The notes under the pieces were generated by a model that was not told the origin of the DNA, made no database searches, and saw only the letters and a list, made by a program, of their open reading frames with translations. Positions 1 to 6,558 of a stretch of DNA of 10,990 nucleotides are shown piece after piece (within the stretch, counting starts at the first letter, position 1; each line of letters begins with the position of its first letter). The stretch is taken from contig CALCTA010000189.1 in the NCBI GenBank assembly GCA_937893945.1, positions 1-10,990 of the forward strand. The letters run 5' to 3'. This stretch comes from an uncultured Clostridia bacterium (lineage in GTDB: Bacteria; Bacillota; Clostridia; Oscillospirales; CAG-272). A program made the translations under genes and the position numbers.

Positions 1-60
1 ATAGGACTTGTTGCGCTCCCGATAATCAAGCATCCGATATTCAAGAAATTCAAAGCATAA
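1..60 (+). CDS. 3' end of an unidentified gene (partial)
   Basis: Frame 1 is open from the window edge to a TAA at 58-60 and encodes 19 residues ending in a basic tail (KHPIFKKFKA). A good terminator hairpin starts 8 nt after the stop, which supports a real gene end. The fragment is hydrophobic and then basic, as in a membrane protein with a short cytoplasmic tail, but it is too short to assign to a family. Confidence 0.5.
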   Translation: MGLVALPIIKHPIFKKFKA

Positions 61-67
61 AAATAAC

Positions 68-96
68 GCCGCCGAGGCTCTCGGCGGCATTTTTTA
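68..96. terminator. Bidirectional rho-independent terminator between convergent genes
   Basis: A perfect 9-bp GC-rich stem (68-76 with 80-88, GCCGCCGAG/CTCGGCGGC) with a 3-nt loop is followed on the plus strand by a T-rich run (89-96). Read on the minus strand, the hairpin is followed by GTTATTTTTATG. It therefore can end both the leftmost plus-strand gene and the hyd operon, whose last stop codon lies at 103-105. Confidence 0.9.
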
Positions 97-102
97 TTGA
101 AT

Positions 103-1305
103 TCAGTCAAGCTCCTTGAGGATATCTCCAAACGGCTCGAGGCTGCGGCGAAGGATGCCGTGGGTGTGCGCTATCACTATGCCGTAATTGGTCATAGGCT
201 TGCCGCTATCTGCCGAGCTTCGCGCTCTGTACTGCATCTCACGCTCTGTAAGCATACAGCCGCCGCAATGTATTACCATCGCGTAAGGACTGAGGTCCTC
301 GGGGAAATCTCTGCCCGAGGTAAACTCAAATGAAAGCTCCTTCCCCGTGTATTCGCGTATCCACTTCGGGAGCTTCTGTGTTCCTATATCTCCGCACTGA
401 CGGTGATGCGAGCATCCCTCGGATACAAGTATCTTATCTCCGTCGCAAAGCCTATCAAGCATTGCCGCTCCGCGCACAGCGTCGCGCAAGTTACCCTTAT
501 AACGCGCAAAAAGTATTGAAAAAGAGGTAAGCTCAATATCTCTCGGCACTATCTTTGACACCTTGCCGAACACCTGCGAATCGGTTATTACCATTCTCGG
601 CTTTTCGGTAAGCTTCGAGAGTACACCCTCAAGCTCGCTATCTCTGCAAACGAATGCGTGAGCGCCCGCGTCAAGTATGTCGCGGATAGTCTGCTGCTGA
701 GGGAGTATGAGTCTGCCCTTAGGCGCTGCCTTGTCTATCGGAACGACAAGCACGACGACGTCTCCCTCTTTGATAAGGTCGGAGACTATAACTCTCTTTT
801 CCTCAGAGGTCTTATGGAGCGCGCCAATTTTGTCCTTAAGCGCGTCGATATTGGTGTTATCAATCGCACTTACGTATATCTCGTTATCTGCCGCCGTCGG
901 TATCTTTTCAAGAAGATCAGACTTGCTGTAAGCGATAATATAAGGAATATTCTTCTTTTTGAGAAGCTCGCAGAGCTCTGCTTCCTCGCGGTCAATTCCG
1001 ACCGCTGCGGAAACCACGACAACGGCAATATCGACCGTATTGAGCACCTGAAGCGCTCTCTTTACGCGAAGCTCGCCAAGGTCGCCCTCATCGTCAAGTC
1101 CGGGGGTGTCTATAATGACCACAGGTCCGAGAGGAAGAAGCTCCATTGCCTTTCTGACGGGGTCGGTGGTAGTTCCCTTTACCTCTGATACTACCGAGGT
1201 CTCCTGCCCTGTAACTGCGTTTACAAGGCTTGATTTACCCGCGTTTCTCTTACCGAAAAAGCCTATGTGCAGTCTGTCGGCAGAAGCGGTCTCGTTAAGT
1301 CCCAT
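103..1305 (-). CDS. hydF: [FeFe] hydrogenase H-cluster maturation GTPase HydF
   Basis: HydF is the GTPase and scaffold that receives the 2Fe precursor made by HydE and HydG and passes it to apo-hydrogenase. The protein has 400 residues, normal for the family. The N-terminal GTPase domain (about 10-165) shows the P-loop GKRNAGKS at 18-25, TTT at 45-47, DTPG at 66-69 and an SA motif at 146-147. The C-terminal domain carries the FeS signature CxH(x46)CxxC, namely C298, H300, C347 and C350, which identifies HydF rather than an Era/TrmE-type GTPase. The NKxD guanine-specificity motif reads SKSD (127-130), with Ser in place of Asn. The ATG at 1305 is chosen because AAGGAG (1315-1320) sits about 9 nt upstream. 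It is the last gene of the operon, 35 nt after hydG, and a terminator follows. Confidence 0.96.
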   Translation of the reverse strand: MGLNETASADRLHIGFFGKRNAGKSSLVNAVTGQETSVVSEVKGTTTDPVRKAMELLPLGPVVIIDTPGLDDEGDLGELRVKRALQVLNTVDIAVVVVSAAVGIDREEAELCELLKKKNIPYIIAYSKSDLLEKIPTAADNEIYVSAIDNTNIDALKDKIGALHKTSEEKRVIVSDLIKEGDVVVLVVPIDKAAPKGRLILPQQQTIRDILDAGAHAFVCRDSELEGVLSKLTEKPRMVITDSQVFGKVSKIVPRDIELTSFSILFARYKGNLRDAVRGAAMLDRLCDGDKILVSEGCSHHRQCGDIGTQKLPKWIREYTGKELSFEFTSGRDFPEDLSPYAMVIHCGGCMLTEREMQYRARSSADSGKPMTNYGIVIAHTHGILRRSLEPFGDILKELD

Positions 1306-1340
1306 AAATGCTTTCTCCTTTCGTTTTGGCTGTTACAGGA

Positions 1341-2789
1341 TCAGAATCTGAAGTCGCGGCGGTTAGAATTCTTGATGTCCTCTATATTCTTTCTCGCGAT
1401 AGCTCTTACCTTCTCGTGAGGAACCTTTTCTATCTCTTTTTCAATAAGCTCAAAGCCTATCTTCTGTGTTTCCTCGCTTGCGTAGTCAACGAGATATTCC
1501 GTAAGAGTCATAAGAGCATTGGGATGACAGCAGTTGAGTATCTGTCCGCTCTTGCAGAGGCTCATAAATCTGTCGCCCGTTCTGCCCTCTCTGTAGCACG
1601 CGGTGCAGAAGGACGGAATATGTCCGTTTTGCATAAGCCAAGCCACTACCTCGTCAAGAGTTCTCTGGTCGGATACGTCGAACTGCTCGGAGTCGTGAGG
1701 ACGCTCCTCCTCGGTATAACCGCCTACAGAAGTACGCGAAGCGCCGCTTATCTGCGAGATACCGCAATTAAGCACCTTACCGCGAACCTCCTCGGATTCA
1801 CGAGTAGAGATTATCATTCCCGTATAAGGAACGGCGATACGGATACAAGCGATTATCTTCTCAAACAGCTCGTCTGAGATAGAGTTATCAAATACGGTGG
1901 GGTCTATATCGTCGGCTCTCTTGATTCTCGGAACGCTGATGGTGTGGGGGCCTACACCGTGGACTGCTTCAAGATGCTCTGCGTGCATCATAAGTCCTAC
2001 GAACTCGTAGTCGAAAAGCTCAAGTCCGAAGAGAACGCCAAGACCTACGTCGTCAATACCGCCCTCCATTGCTCTGTCCATTGCCTCGGTGTGATAATCG
2101 TAATCGTGCTTAGGTCCTGTGGGATGAAGCTTCAGATAGCTCTCCTTGTGGTAGGTCTCTTGGAAGAGTATGTAGGTACCTATACCCGCATCCTTGAGCT
2201 TGCGGTAATTTTCAACCGTAGTAGCCGCTATATTTACGTTGACTCTGCGGATAGCTCCGTTCTTGTGCTTGATGCTGTAGATGGTGTCGATGCACTCGAG
2301 AATGTATTCGATAGGATTGTTTACGGGGTCTTCACCTGCTTCAATTGCAAGGCGCTTGTGTCCCATATCCTGAAGCGCGATGACCTCTGCGCGAACCTCA
2401 TCCTGAGTGAGCTTCTTACGGGTGATGTGCTTGTTCTTCATATGGTACGGGCAGTAAACACAGCCGTTAACACAGTAGTTGGAGAGATAGAGGGGGGCGA
2501 ACATTACTATTCTGTTTCCGTAGAACGCGAGCTTTATCTCCTCGGCAAGCTCGAACATCTTCTGATTTTTCTCGGGGATATCGCAAGCGAGAAGCACAGC
2601 CGCCTCTCTGTGAGAAAGTCCGGCGCAAACAGTGCCGTTCTCGGTCTTCTTAGGTCTTGCCTTCTCAAGTATCTCGTCTATAAGCTCAGCGTTATGCTTA
2701 TTGGCGTAAGCGTATTCAAGAGTTGCGTGTATCTCGGCGTCGTTGATAAACTCCTCAGCCTTTAATGATTTGGGATCGTAGATTGCCAT
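1341..2789 (-). CDS. hydG: [FeFe] hydrogenase H-cluster radical SAM maturase HydG (tyrosine lyase)
   Basis: HydG is a radical-SAM enzyme that cleaves tyrosine to p-cresol, CO and cyanide and assembles an Fe(CO)2(CN)-cysteine synthon for the H-cluster. The 482-residue protein has the SAM-binding cluster motif CxxxCxxC at C106/C110/C113, in the context NYCVNGCVYCPYH. Its C-terminal auxiliary cluster motif is CX2CX22C at C395/C398/C421. The second motif separates HydG from the related ThiH and HydE. The length and both clusters are intact, so the enzyme should be active. A GAAAGG sequence (minus strand, 2801-2806) lies upstream of the ATG at 2789. It is 27 nt downstream of hydE and 35 nt upstream of hydF, in the same operon. 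Long open frames on the opposite strand here are shadows. Confidence 0.97.
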   Translation of the reverse strand: MAIYDPKSLKAEEFINDAEIHATLEYAYANKHNAELIDEILEKARPKKTENGTVCAGLSHREAAVLLACDIPEKNQKMFELAEEIKLAFYGNRIVMFAPLYLSNYCVNGCVYCPYHMKNKHITRKKLTQDEVRAEVIALQDMGHKRLAIEAGEDPVNNPIEYILECIDTIYSIKHKNGAIRRVNVNIAATTVENYRKLKDAGIGTYILFQETYHKESYLKLHPTGPKHDYDYHTEAMDRAMEGGIDDVGLGVLFGLELFDYEFVGLMMHAEHLEAVHGVGPHTISVPRIKRADDIDPTVFDNSISDELFEKIIACIRIAVPYTGMIISTRESEEVRGKVLNCGISQISGASRTSVGGYTEEERPHDSEQFDVSDQRTLDEVVAWLMQNGHIPSFCTACYREGRTGDRFMSLCKSGQILNCCHPNALMTLTEYLVDYASEETQKIGFELIEKEIEKVPHEKVRAIARKNIEDIKNSNRRDFRF

Positions 2790-2816
2790 AGTATTTATAT
2801 CCTTTCTTAAATTATC

Positions 2817-3863
2817 TCATTTAGCGTCGCCTCGGTGGCACACCACCTCGTAGCCGATGCTCTTTATTCTTTTTTCAAGCTCTGCCTTTGCCTGCGCTGA
2901 CTCGGCGTTGCTATAGAGCTTATTGTCGTAAAGCTCGTATTTCTTTCGGTTATCTACGGGGGAAAGATTGGGCATAACTACGTTTGCCCCCGAAAGTATT
3001 CCCCTCTCACGTCCGCCCTCCTCTATACTTCCGAGCGCGGTGGTGGCAGGAAGCAGAACAGTCGGACAGATAAGTCTGACTATTGAGAGCAGATAGCAGG
3101 TAAGCTCGACCGTTCCTGCGCTAAAGGAAGCAAACGGCGTTGCCTTGTGCGGTATAAAAGGTCCTATTCCGCACATCTGCGGTTTAAATTCTTCAATAAA
3201 TTTGAGGTCTCTCGCTATGTCCGCATAGGTCTGATATGGGGAGCCTACCATAAAGCCGCAGCCTGTCTGAAATCCTATATCCTTGAGGTCGCGAAGACAT
3301 CGCATTCTCTCCTCAAGCTTCATCTCTGCAGGGTGCAGTTTTTCGTAATGCTCAGCCGTTGCGGTCTCGTGCCGCAGCAGATAGCGGTCTGCTCCCGCCG
3401 CGTACAGCCGCTCGTAACTCTCGCGGCTTCTCTCTCCCATTGAAAGCGTAACGGCGCAGTCGGGATATGCGTTCTTGATAGCGCTCACTATATCGCAAAG
3501 GCGCTCATCGTTAAAATACGCGTCCTCTCCGCCCTGCATTACGAAGGTACGGAAGCCTAAGGCATAACCCTCATCGCAGCAGGAAAGTATCTGCTCCTTT
3601 GTGAGCCTGTAACGGTCGCAATCGTGATTTGATCGCCTTATGCCGCAATAGAGACAGTCGTTCTTGCAAATATTGCTTATCTCAATAAGTCCTCTGATAT
3701 ATACACTGTTGCCGTAATGCTTCTTGCGAGTCTCTACAGCAAGCTGCCGAAGCTTATCTGCCGCCTCGTCGGTGCGCTCGGAGATAAGAAGCTCGTATTC
3801 CTCAAGCGTCAGAGAATGCTTTTGTGCAAGCTTTGAAATAAGAGAATTTATTCTTTCGTTCAT
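2817..3863 (-). CDS. hydE: [FeFe] hydrogenase H-cluster radical SAM maturase HydE
   Basis: HydE is a radical-SAM (BioB-like TIM barrel) enzyme that acts on the HydG product in making the 2Fe subcluster. The 348-residue protein has CxxxCxxC at C66/C70/C73 (NICKNDCLYCG), followed by the MQGGED segment at 109-114 typical of HydE/PylB-type enzymes. The C-terminal three-cysteine cluster found in some HydE proteins, such as that of Thermotoga, is absent. It is known to be dispensable. The ATG (3863-3861) overlaps the TGA of the upstream regulator gene (3862-3860) as ATGA, which indicates translational coupling. PylB is the main alternative family, but the hydG/hydF context makes HydE the clear choice. 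Confidence 0.96.
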   Translation of the reverse strand: MNERINSLISKLAQKHSLTLEEYELLISERTDEAADKLRQLAVETRKKHYGNSVYIRGLIEISNICKNDCLYCGIRRSNHDCDRYRLTKEQILSCCDEGYALGFRTFVMQGGEDAYFNDERLCDIVSAIKNAYPDCAVTLSMGERSRESYERLYAAGADRYLLRHETATAEHYEKLHPAEMKLEERMRCLRDLKDIGFQTGCGFMVGSPYQTYADIARDLKFIEEFKPQMCGIGPFIPHKATPFASFSAGTVELTCYLLSIVRLICPTVLLPATTALGSIEEGGRERGILSGANVVMPNLSPVDNRKKYELYDNKLYSNAESAQAKAELEKRIKSIGYEVVCHRGDAK

Positions 3864-4123
3864 AGATCACCCTTGAATATCTTATTGGAATAAGCCGTCT
3901 TTACGCTTATACCGCTGATATTTCCTATCTTTCCCGCAAGAGAAGCGATAACGTCCTGCGGCGCGTCTATCGCTATGCTCACGATATTAAGACTGCGGTC
4001 GCGGTAAGGTATGCCCATTCGTCCGATGATATATGCGCCGTAGTCGTGAAGTGCCGAATTGAGAGCCTCGACCGAGTCTATATCCTCAACTATTATTCCC
4101 ATCACTGCTATGCGTGTTTCCAT
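3860..4123 (-). CDS. TM1266-like iron-only hydrogenase system regulator
   Basis: This is an 87-residue alpha/beta protein starting METRIAVMGIIVED. It resembles the small ACT/NikR-C-like family (TM1266 type) that recurs with hydE/hydG/hydF and is annotated as a putative iron-only hydrogenase system regulator. Family features visible are the opening beta strand METRIAVMGIIVED, the GRMGIPYRDR segment at 34-43, and a later strand (NIVSIAIDAP, 46-55). It has no DNA-binding helix-turn-helix, so its regulatory role is unproven and may be ligand sensing. The ATG at 4123 is preferred because AGGAG (minus strand, about 4130-4134) precedes it. The frame runs upstream to a TTG at 4222, but that stretch overlaps the hairpin leader and looks non-coding. 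It is the first gene of the hyd operon and its stop overlaps the hydE start. Confidence 0.85.
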   Translation of the reverse strand: METRIAVMGIIVEDIDSVEALNSALHDYGAYIIGRMGIPYRDRSLNIVSIAIDAPQDVIASLAGKIGNISGISVKTAYSNKIFKGDL

Positions 4124-4257
4124 ATTTTTTCTCCTATAAAAAACAAAAATGCCATACCGAAAATACAGGTATGGCTCGTCTAAGTAAAGTCCATATCCTT
4201 CAAGGCAGAAGCGTAAGAGCAACTTATTTTCGGGTAACGGATTGATATTTTATTAAC
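4124..4257 (-). promoter_or_regulatory. Structured 5' leader of the hyd operon, candidate riboswitch/attenuator
   Basis: About 134 nt separate the predicted start of transcription (near 4257) from the first ATG. The leader ends in a terminator-like hairpin whose U-run merges into the ribosome binding site. Upstream, possible pairings include TAAGT with ACTTA and a CTTC/GAAG stem-loop. TATGG (minus strand, 4195-4191) can pair with CCATA inside the 5' arm of the terminator (4174-4170), which would be mutually exclusive with it. This is the layout of transcription attenuation. I do not recognise a known riboswitch class, and the ligand is unknown. Confidence 0.5.
4135..4175 (-). terminator. Intrinsic terminator hairpin in the hyd leader (attenuator)
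   Basis: On the minus strand GCCATACC (4175-4168) pairs perfectly with GGTATGGC (4158-4151) across a 9-nt loop. The stem is followed by ATTTTTGTTTTTT and then directly by ATAGGAG, the ribosome binding site of the first hyd gene. The plus strand shows no T-run after the hairpin, so it works only leftward, into the operon it precedes. Confidence 0.75.
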
Positions 4258-4259
4258 AA
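4242..4259. promoter_or_regulatory. Candidate Rex (NADH/NAD redox repressor) operator
   Basis: TTGATAT-TTTA-TTAACAA matches the clostridial Rex consensus TTGTTAA-N4-TTAACAA at 12 of 14 half-site positions, with the right half perfect. It lies 4 bp downstream of the hyd -10 box (4264-4269) and covers the expected transcription start, a classic repressor position. Rex control of hydrogen metabolism is known in clostridia. Rex itself is not in this window, and the AT-rich setting makes a chance match possible. Confidence 0.5.
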
Positions 4260-4263
4260 CATA

Positions 4264-4292
4264 ATTATAGCACATTTTCGCAGTGATGTCAA
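4264..4292 (-). promoter_or_regulatory. Sigma-A promoter of the hyd maturation operon
   Basis: On the minus strand the -35 TTGACA (4292-4287) and -10 TATAAT (4269-4264) are both perfect, with a 17-bp spacer. The predicted start is near 4257. It reads leftward into the leader and the TM1266-like gene. Such a strong core promoter suggests that control is by repression or attenuation downstream. Confidence 0.92.
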
Positions 4293-4351
4293 TAGCCTTA
4301 TCATCATTTTTCGTACGCAATGACGGATATTATCGCCATAAAACAAAAGTA

Positions 4352-4380
4352 TTGACAAATGCAAAAATAGAGTGTATAAT
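4352..4380 (+). promoter_or_regulatory. Sigma-A promoter of the nadE-trkAH operon
   Basis: TTGACA (4352-4357), a 17-bp spacer and TATAAT (4375-4380) form a perfect consensus, 47 bp upstream of the nadE ATG. It is divergent from the hyd promoter, with 59 bp between the two -35 boxes. No clear operator was recognised between them. Confidence 0.92.
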
Positions 4381-4427
4381 TACCTTGTATTATTATGTAT
4401 ATTATTATTTTACAGGAGAACAGAATA

Positions 4428-5171
4428 ATGTTTTGCGTAAAGGAAGTAACTGAGGGCGTTATCAAATGGATACGCGATTGGTTTGAAATAAACGGTAAGG
4501 GCTGTAACGCAGTTATCGGAATATCAGGCGGTAAGGATTCAAGCGTAGTTGCGGCACTCTGCGTAGAAGCGCTTGGCAAGGACCGTGTTATAGGAGTCCT
4601 TATGCCCAACGGTGTGCAGAGCGACATCTCTGACTCAGAGCAGCTCGTCTCTCATCTCGGCATCCGCCATTTCGTTTGCAACATCAAGGATGCCACCGAC
4701 GGTGTTATCAAAAGTCTCAACGACTGCGGCCTTCCTCTTAATGAGCAGGCTCGCATAAATCTCCCCCCGAGGATCCGTATGTCAACTCTCTATGCGGTAT
4801 CGCAAACGCTTAACGGCAGAGTTGCAAACACCTGCAATCTCTCAGAGGACTACGTGGGCTACTCCACTCGCTACGGCGACTCCGCAGGCGACTTTTCTCC
4901 CCTTGGCAAGCTTACGGTCGCTGAGGTCGTGCAGATAGGACTTTATCTCGGTCTTCCCGAAAATCTTGTAATAAAAACTCCCTCGGACGGACTTTCGGGC
5001 AAGAGCGACGAGGACAAGCTTGGTTTTACCTACGCTGTGCTTGACAAATACATCCGCACGGGTGTATGCGAGGACGAAACCACCAAGGCTCGCATCGACA
5101 GACTTAACGTCATCAACGCCTTTAAGCTCAAGGTAATTCCCTCTTACGAACCTGATAACACGCTTTTATGA
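4428..5171 (+). CDS. nadE: Ammonia-dependent NAD synthetase NadE
   Basis: NadE catalyses the last step of NAD synthesis: deamido-NAD + ATP + NH3 to NAD, in the cytoplasm. The 247-residue protein has the N-type ATP pyrophosphatase loop SGGKDSS at 33-39. The family stretch around NTCNLSEDYVGYSTRYGD (134-151) and the PSDGLSGKSDEDKLGFTY segment (195-212) bind deamido-NAD and ATP. There is no glutaminase (nitrilase) domain, so it uses free ammonia, or ammonia supplied by a partner, and its length suits the short bacterial form. The ATG at 4428 is preferred over an in-frame ATG at 4395, because AGGAG (4414-4418) sits 9 nt before it and only about 8 nt would separate 4395 from the predicted transcript start. 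It is the first gene of the operon, with trkA 23 nt downstream. Confidence 0.95.
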   Translation: MFCVKEVTEGVIKWIRDWFEINGKGCNAVIGISGGKDSSVVAALCVEALGKDRVIGVLMPNGVQSDISDSEQLVSHLGIRHFVCNIKDATDGVIKSLNDCGLPLNEQARINLPPRIRMSTLYAVSQTLNGRVANTCNLSEDYVGYSTRYGDSAGDFSPLGKLTVAEVVQIGLYLGLPENLVIKTPSDGLSGKSDEDKLGFTYAVLDKYIRTGVCEDETTKARIDRLNVINAFKLKVIPSYEPDNTLL

Positions 5172-5194
5172 TATAACCTCGAAAGGAATATTTT

Positions 5195-6550
5195 ATGAAT
5201 ATAATTATCGTTGGCTGCGGCAAGGTCGGACAAACGCTTGCAGAGCAGCTTAATGAGGAAGGAAACAACATAACCGTTATAGATATAGACCCCGACAGTC
5301 TAAAGAGCGTTTCTACTTCTTCCGACGTGCTGAGCGTTCTCGGTAACGGTGCTACACACAGCGTGCAAAAGGAAGCGGGTATTTCTAACGCCGACCTGCT
5401 TATCGCGGTTACTGACTCGGACGAGCTGAACATCCTTTGCTGTATGATAGCTAAAAAATCGGGCAACTGTCAGACTATCGCAAGGGTCCGTAACCCTGAC
5501 TACAGCATTGATGCAAGCTTCTTGAAGAACGAGCTTGGTCTTGCTATGCTCATAAACCCCGAATACACCGCCGCGGCAGAGATAGCGCGTGTTCTTCGCT
5601 TCCCCTCGGCTATCAAGATAGACACCTTTGCAAAAGGAAAGGTAGAGCTTGTTAAATTCAAGCTTCCCGAGAACAGCTCTCTTGTCGGTCTTTCGGTAAA
5701 AGAAATATCTACAGTTCTCAAGTGCGACGTGCTTATCTGCACGGTAGAGCGCGGAGACGAGGCTTATATCGCAAACGGTGATTTCGTCTTTGAGGGAAAG
5801 GACGTGGTTTCTCTCATAGCCTCTCACAAGAAGGCAAATGAGTTCTTCCAGAAGATAAACTACAAGCTCCAATCCGTAAAGAACGTTATCATCGCAGGCG
5901 GCGGAAAAATATCGCAGTATCTTTGCGAAATACTCGACAGATACTCCATATCCGTAAAGATAATCGAGCGCGACAAGAAGCTCTGCGAGTATCTTTCTGC
6001 TCAGTTCCCCTCTGTTACTGTTATCAACGGAGACGCCAACGACCGAGACCTATTACTTGAGGAGGGACTTGTCAGATCAGGCGCTTTTGCAGCACTTACC
6101 GATCAGGACGAGGAAAATATACTTCTCTCGCTCTTCGTTAAGAACGCTATGAACGGAAAGCTCATCACGAAGATAAGCAAAAACGAATTTGACGAGATAG
6201 TCAAGCCGCTCGGACTTGATACTATCATTACTCCCAAGAGCATTACCTCTGACGTTATCATCAGATACGTCAGATCTATGAAGGGCTCTATGGGAAGCAA
6301 CGTGGAAACCCTTTACAACATTATACGCGGAAAGATAGAGGCGGCTGAATTTATAATCAGAGGAAGCTCGGAGATAACCGATACTCCGCTGATGGAGCTC
6401 AAATTCAAGGACAACGTCCTTATCGCTTCTATTCTCAGAAACGATCAGGTCATTATCCCCAGAGGACATGACAAGATCCTTCCCGGAGACCGAGTTATAG
6501 TCGTATCCAAGCATCTGGCACTGAGAGATATCACAGATATCCTCAAATAA
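5195..6550 (+). CDS. trkA: Trk potassium uptake system NAD(H)-binding regulatory subunit TrkA
   Basis: TrkA is the cytoplasmic ring protein that gates the TrkH potassium channel in response to bound nucleotides. The 451-residue protein has two tandem RCK modules, the full-length two-repeat arrangement. The first Rossmann fold has GCGKVG at 7-12 and the ribose-binding acidic end of strand 2 at D30, followed by a TrkA-C domain (about 135-215). The second fold has GGGKIS at 235-240 with acidic E258, followed by another TrkA-C domain (about 370-451). Ser240 replaces the third glycine, so nucleotide affinity of the second site may differ. AAGGA (5183-5187) lies 7 nt before the ATG. It lies between nadE (23 nt gap) and trkH (8 nt gap). 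Confidence 0.95.
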   Translation: MNIIIVGCGKVGQTLAEQLNEEGNNITVIDIDPDSLKSVSTSSDVLSVLGNGATHSVQKEAGISNADLLIAVTDSDELNILCCMIAKKSGNCQTIARVRNPDYSIDASFLKNELGLAMLINPEYTAAAEIARVLRFPSAIKIDTFAKGKVELVKFKLPENSSLVGLSVKEISTVLKCDVLICTVERGDEAYIANGDFVFEGKDVVSLIASHKKANEFFQKINYKLQSVKNVIIAGGGKISQYLCEILDRYSISVKIIERDKKLCEYLSAQFPSVTVINGDANDRDLLLEEGLVRSGAFAALTDQDEENILLSLFVKNAMNGKLITKISKNEFDEIVKPLGLDTIITPKSITSDVIIRYVRSMKGSMGSNVETLYNIIRGKIEAAEFIIRGSSEITDTPLMELKFKDNVLIASILRNDQVIIPRGHDKILPGDRVIVVSKHLALRDITDILK

Positions 6551-6558
6551 GGAGACCT

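Noticed and set aside
1944..2765. Long plus-strand open frame (273 codons) opposite hydG
   Set aside because: It lies fully antisense to a clearly identified, intact hydG. The translation shows no family motif and no ribosome binding site was found. It is a coding-strand shadow. Similar frames opposite hydF, trkA and trkH were dropped for the same reason.
4124..4222. N-terminal extension of the TM1266-like gene to a TTG at 4222
   Set aside because: The extension runs through the terminator hairpin and the AGGAG ribosome binding site, and its amino acid sequence is unlike the family start. The ATG at 4123 fits the usual length of about 85 residues.
4124..4257. Assignment of the hyd leader to SAM, cobalamin, TPP, THF, fluoride, preQ1 or T-box classes
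   Set aside because: None of the consensus cores I know for these classes is visible, and the leader is too short for cobalamin or T-box elements.
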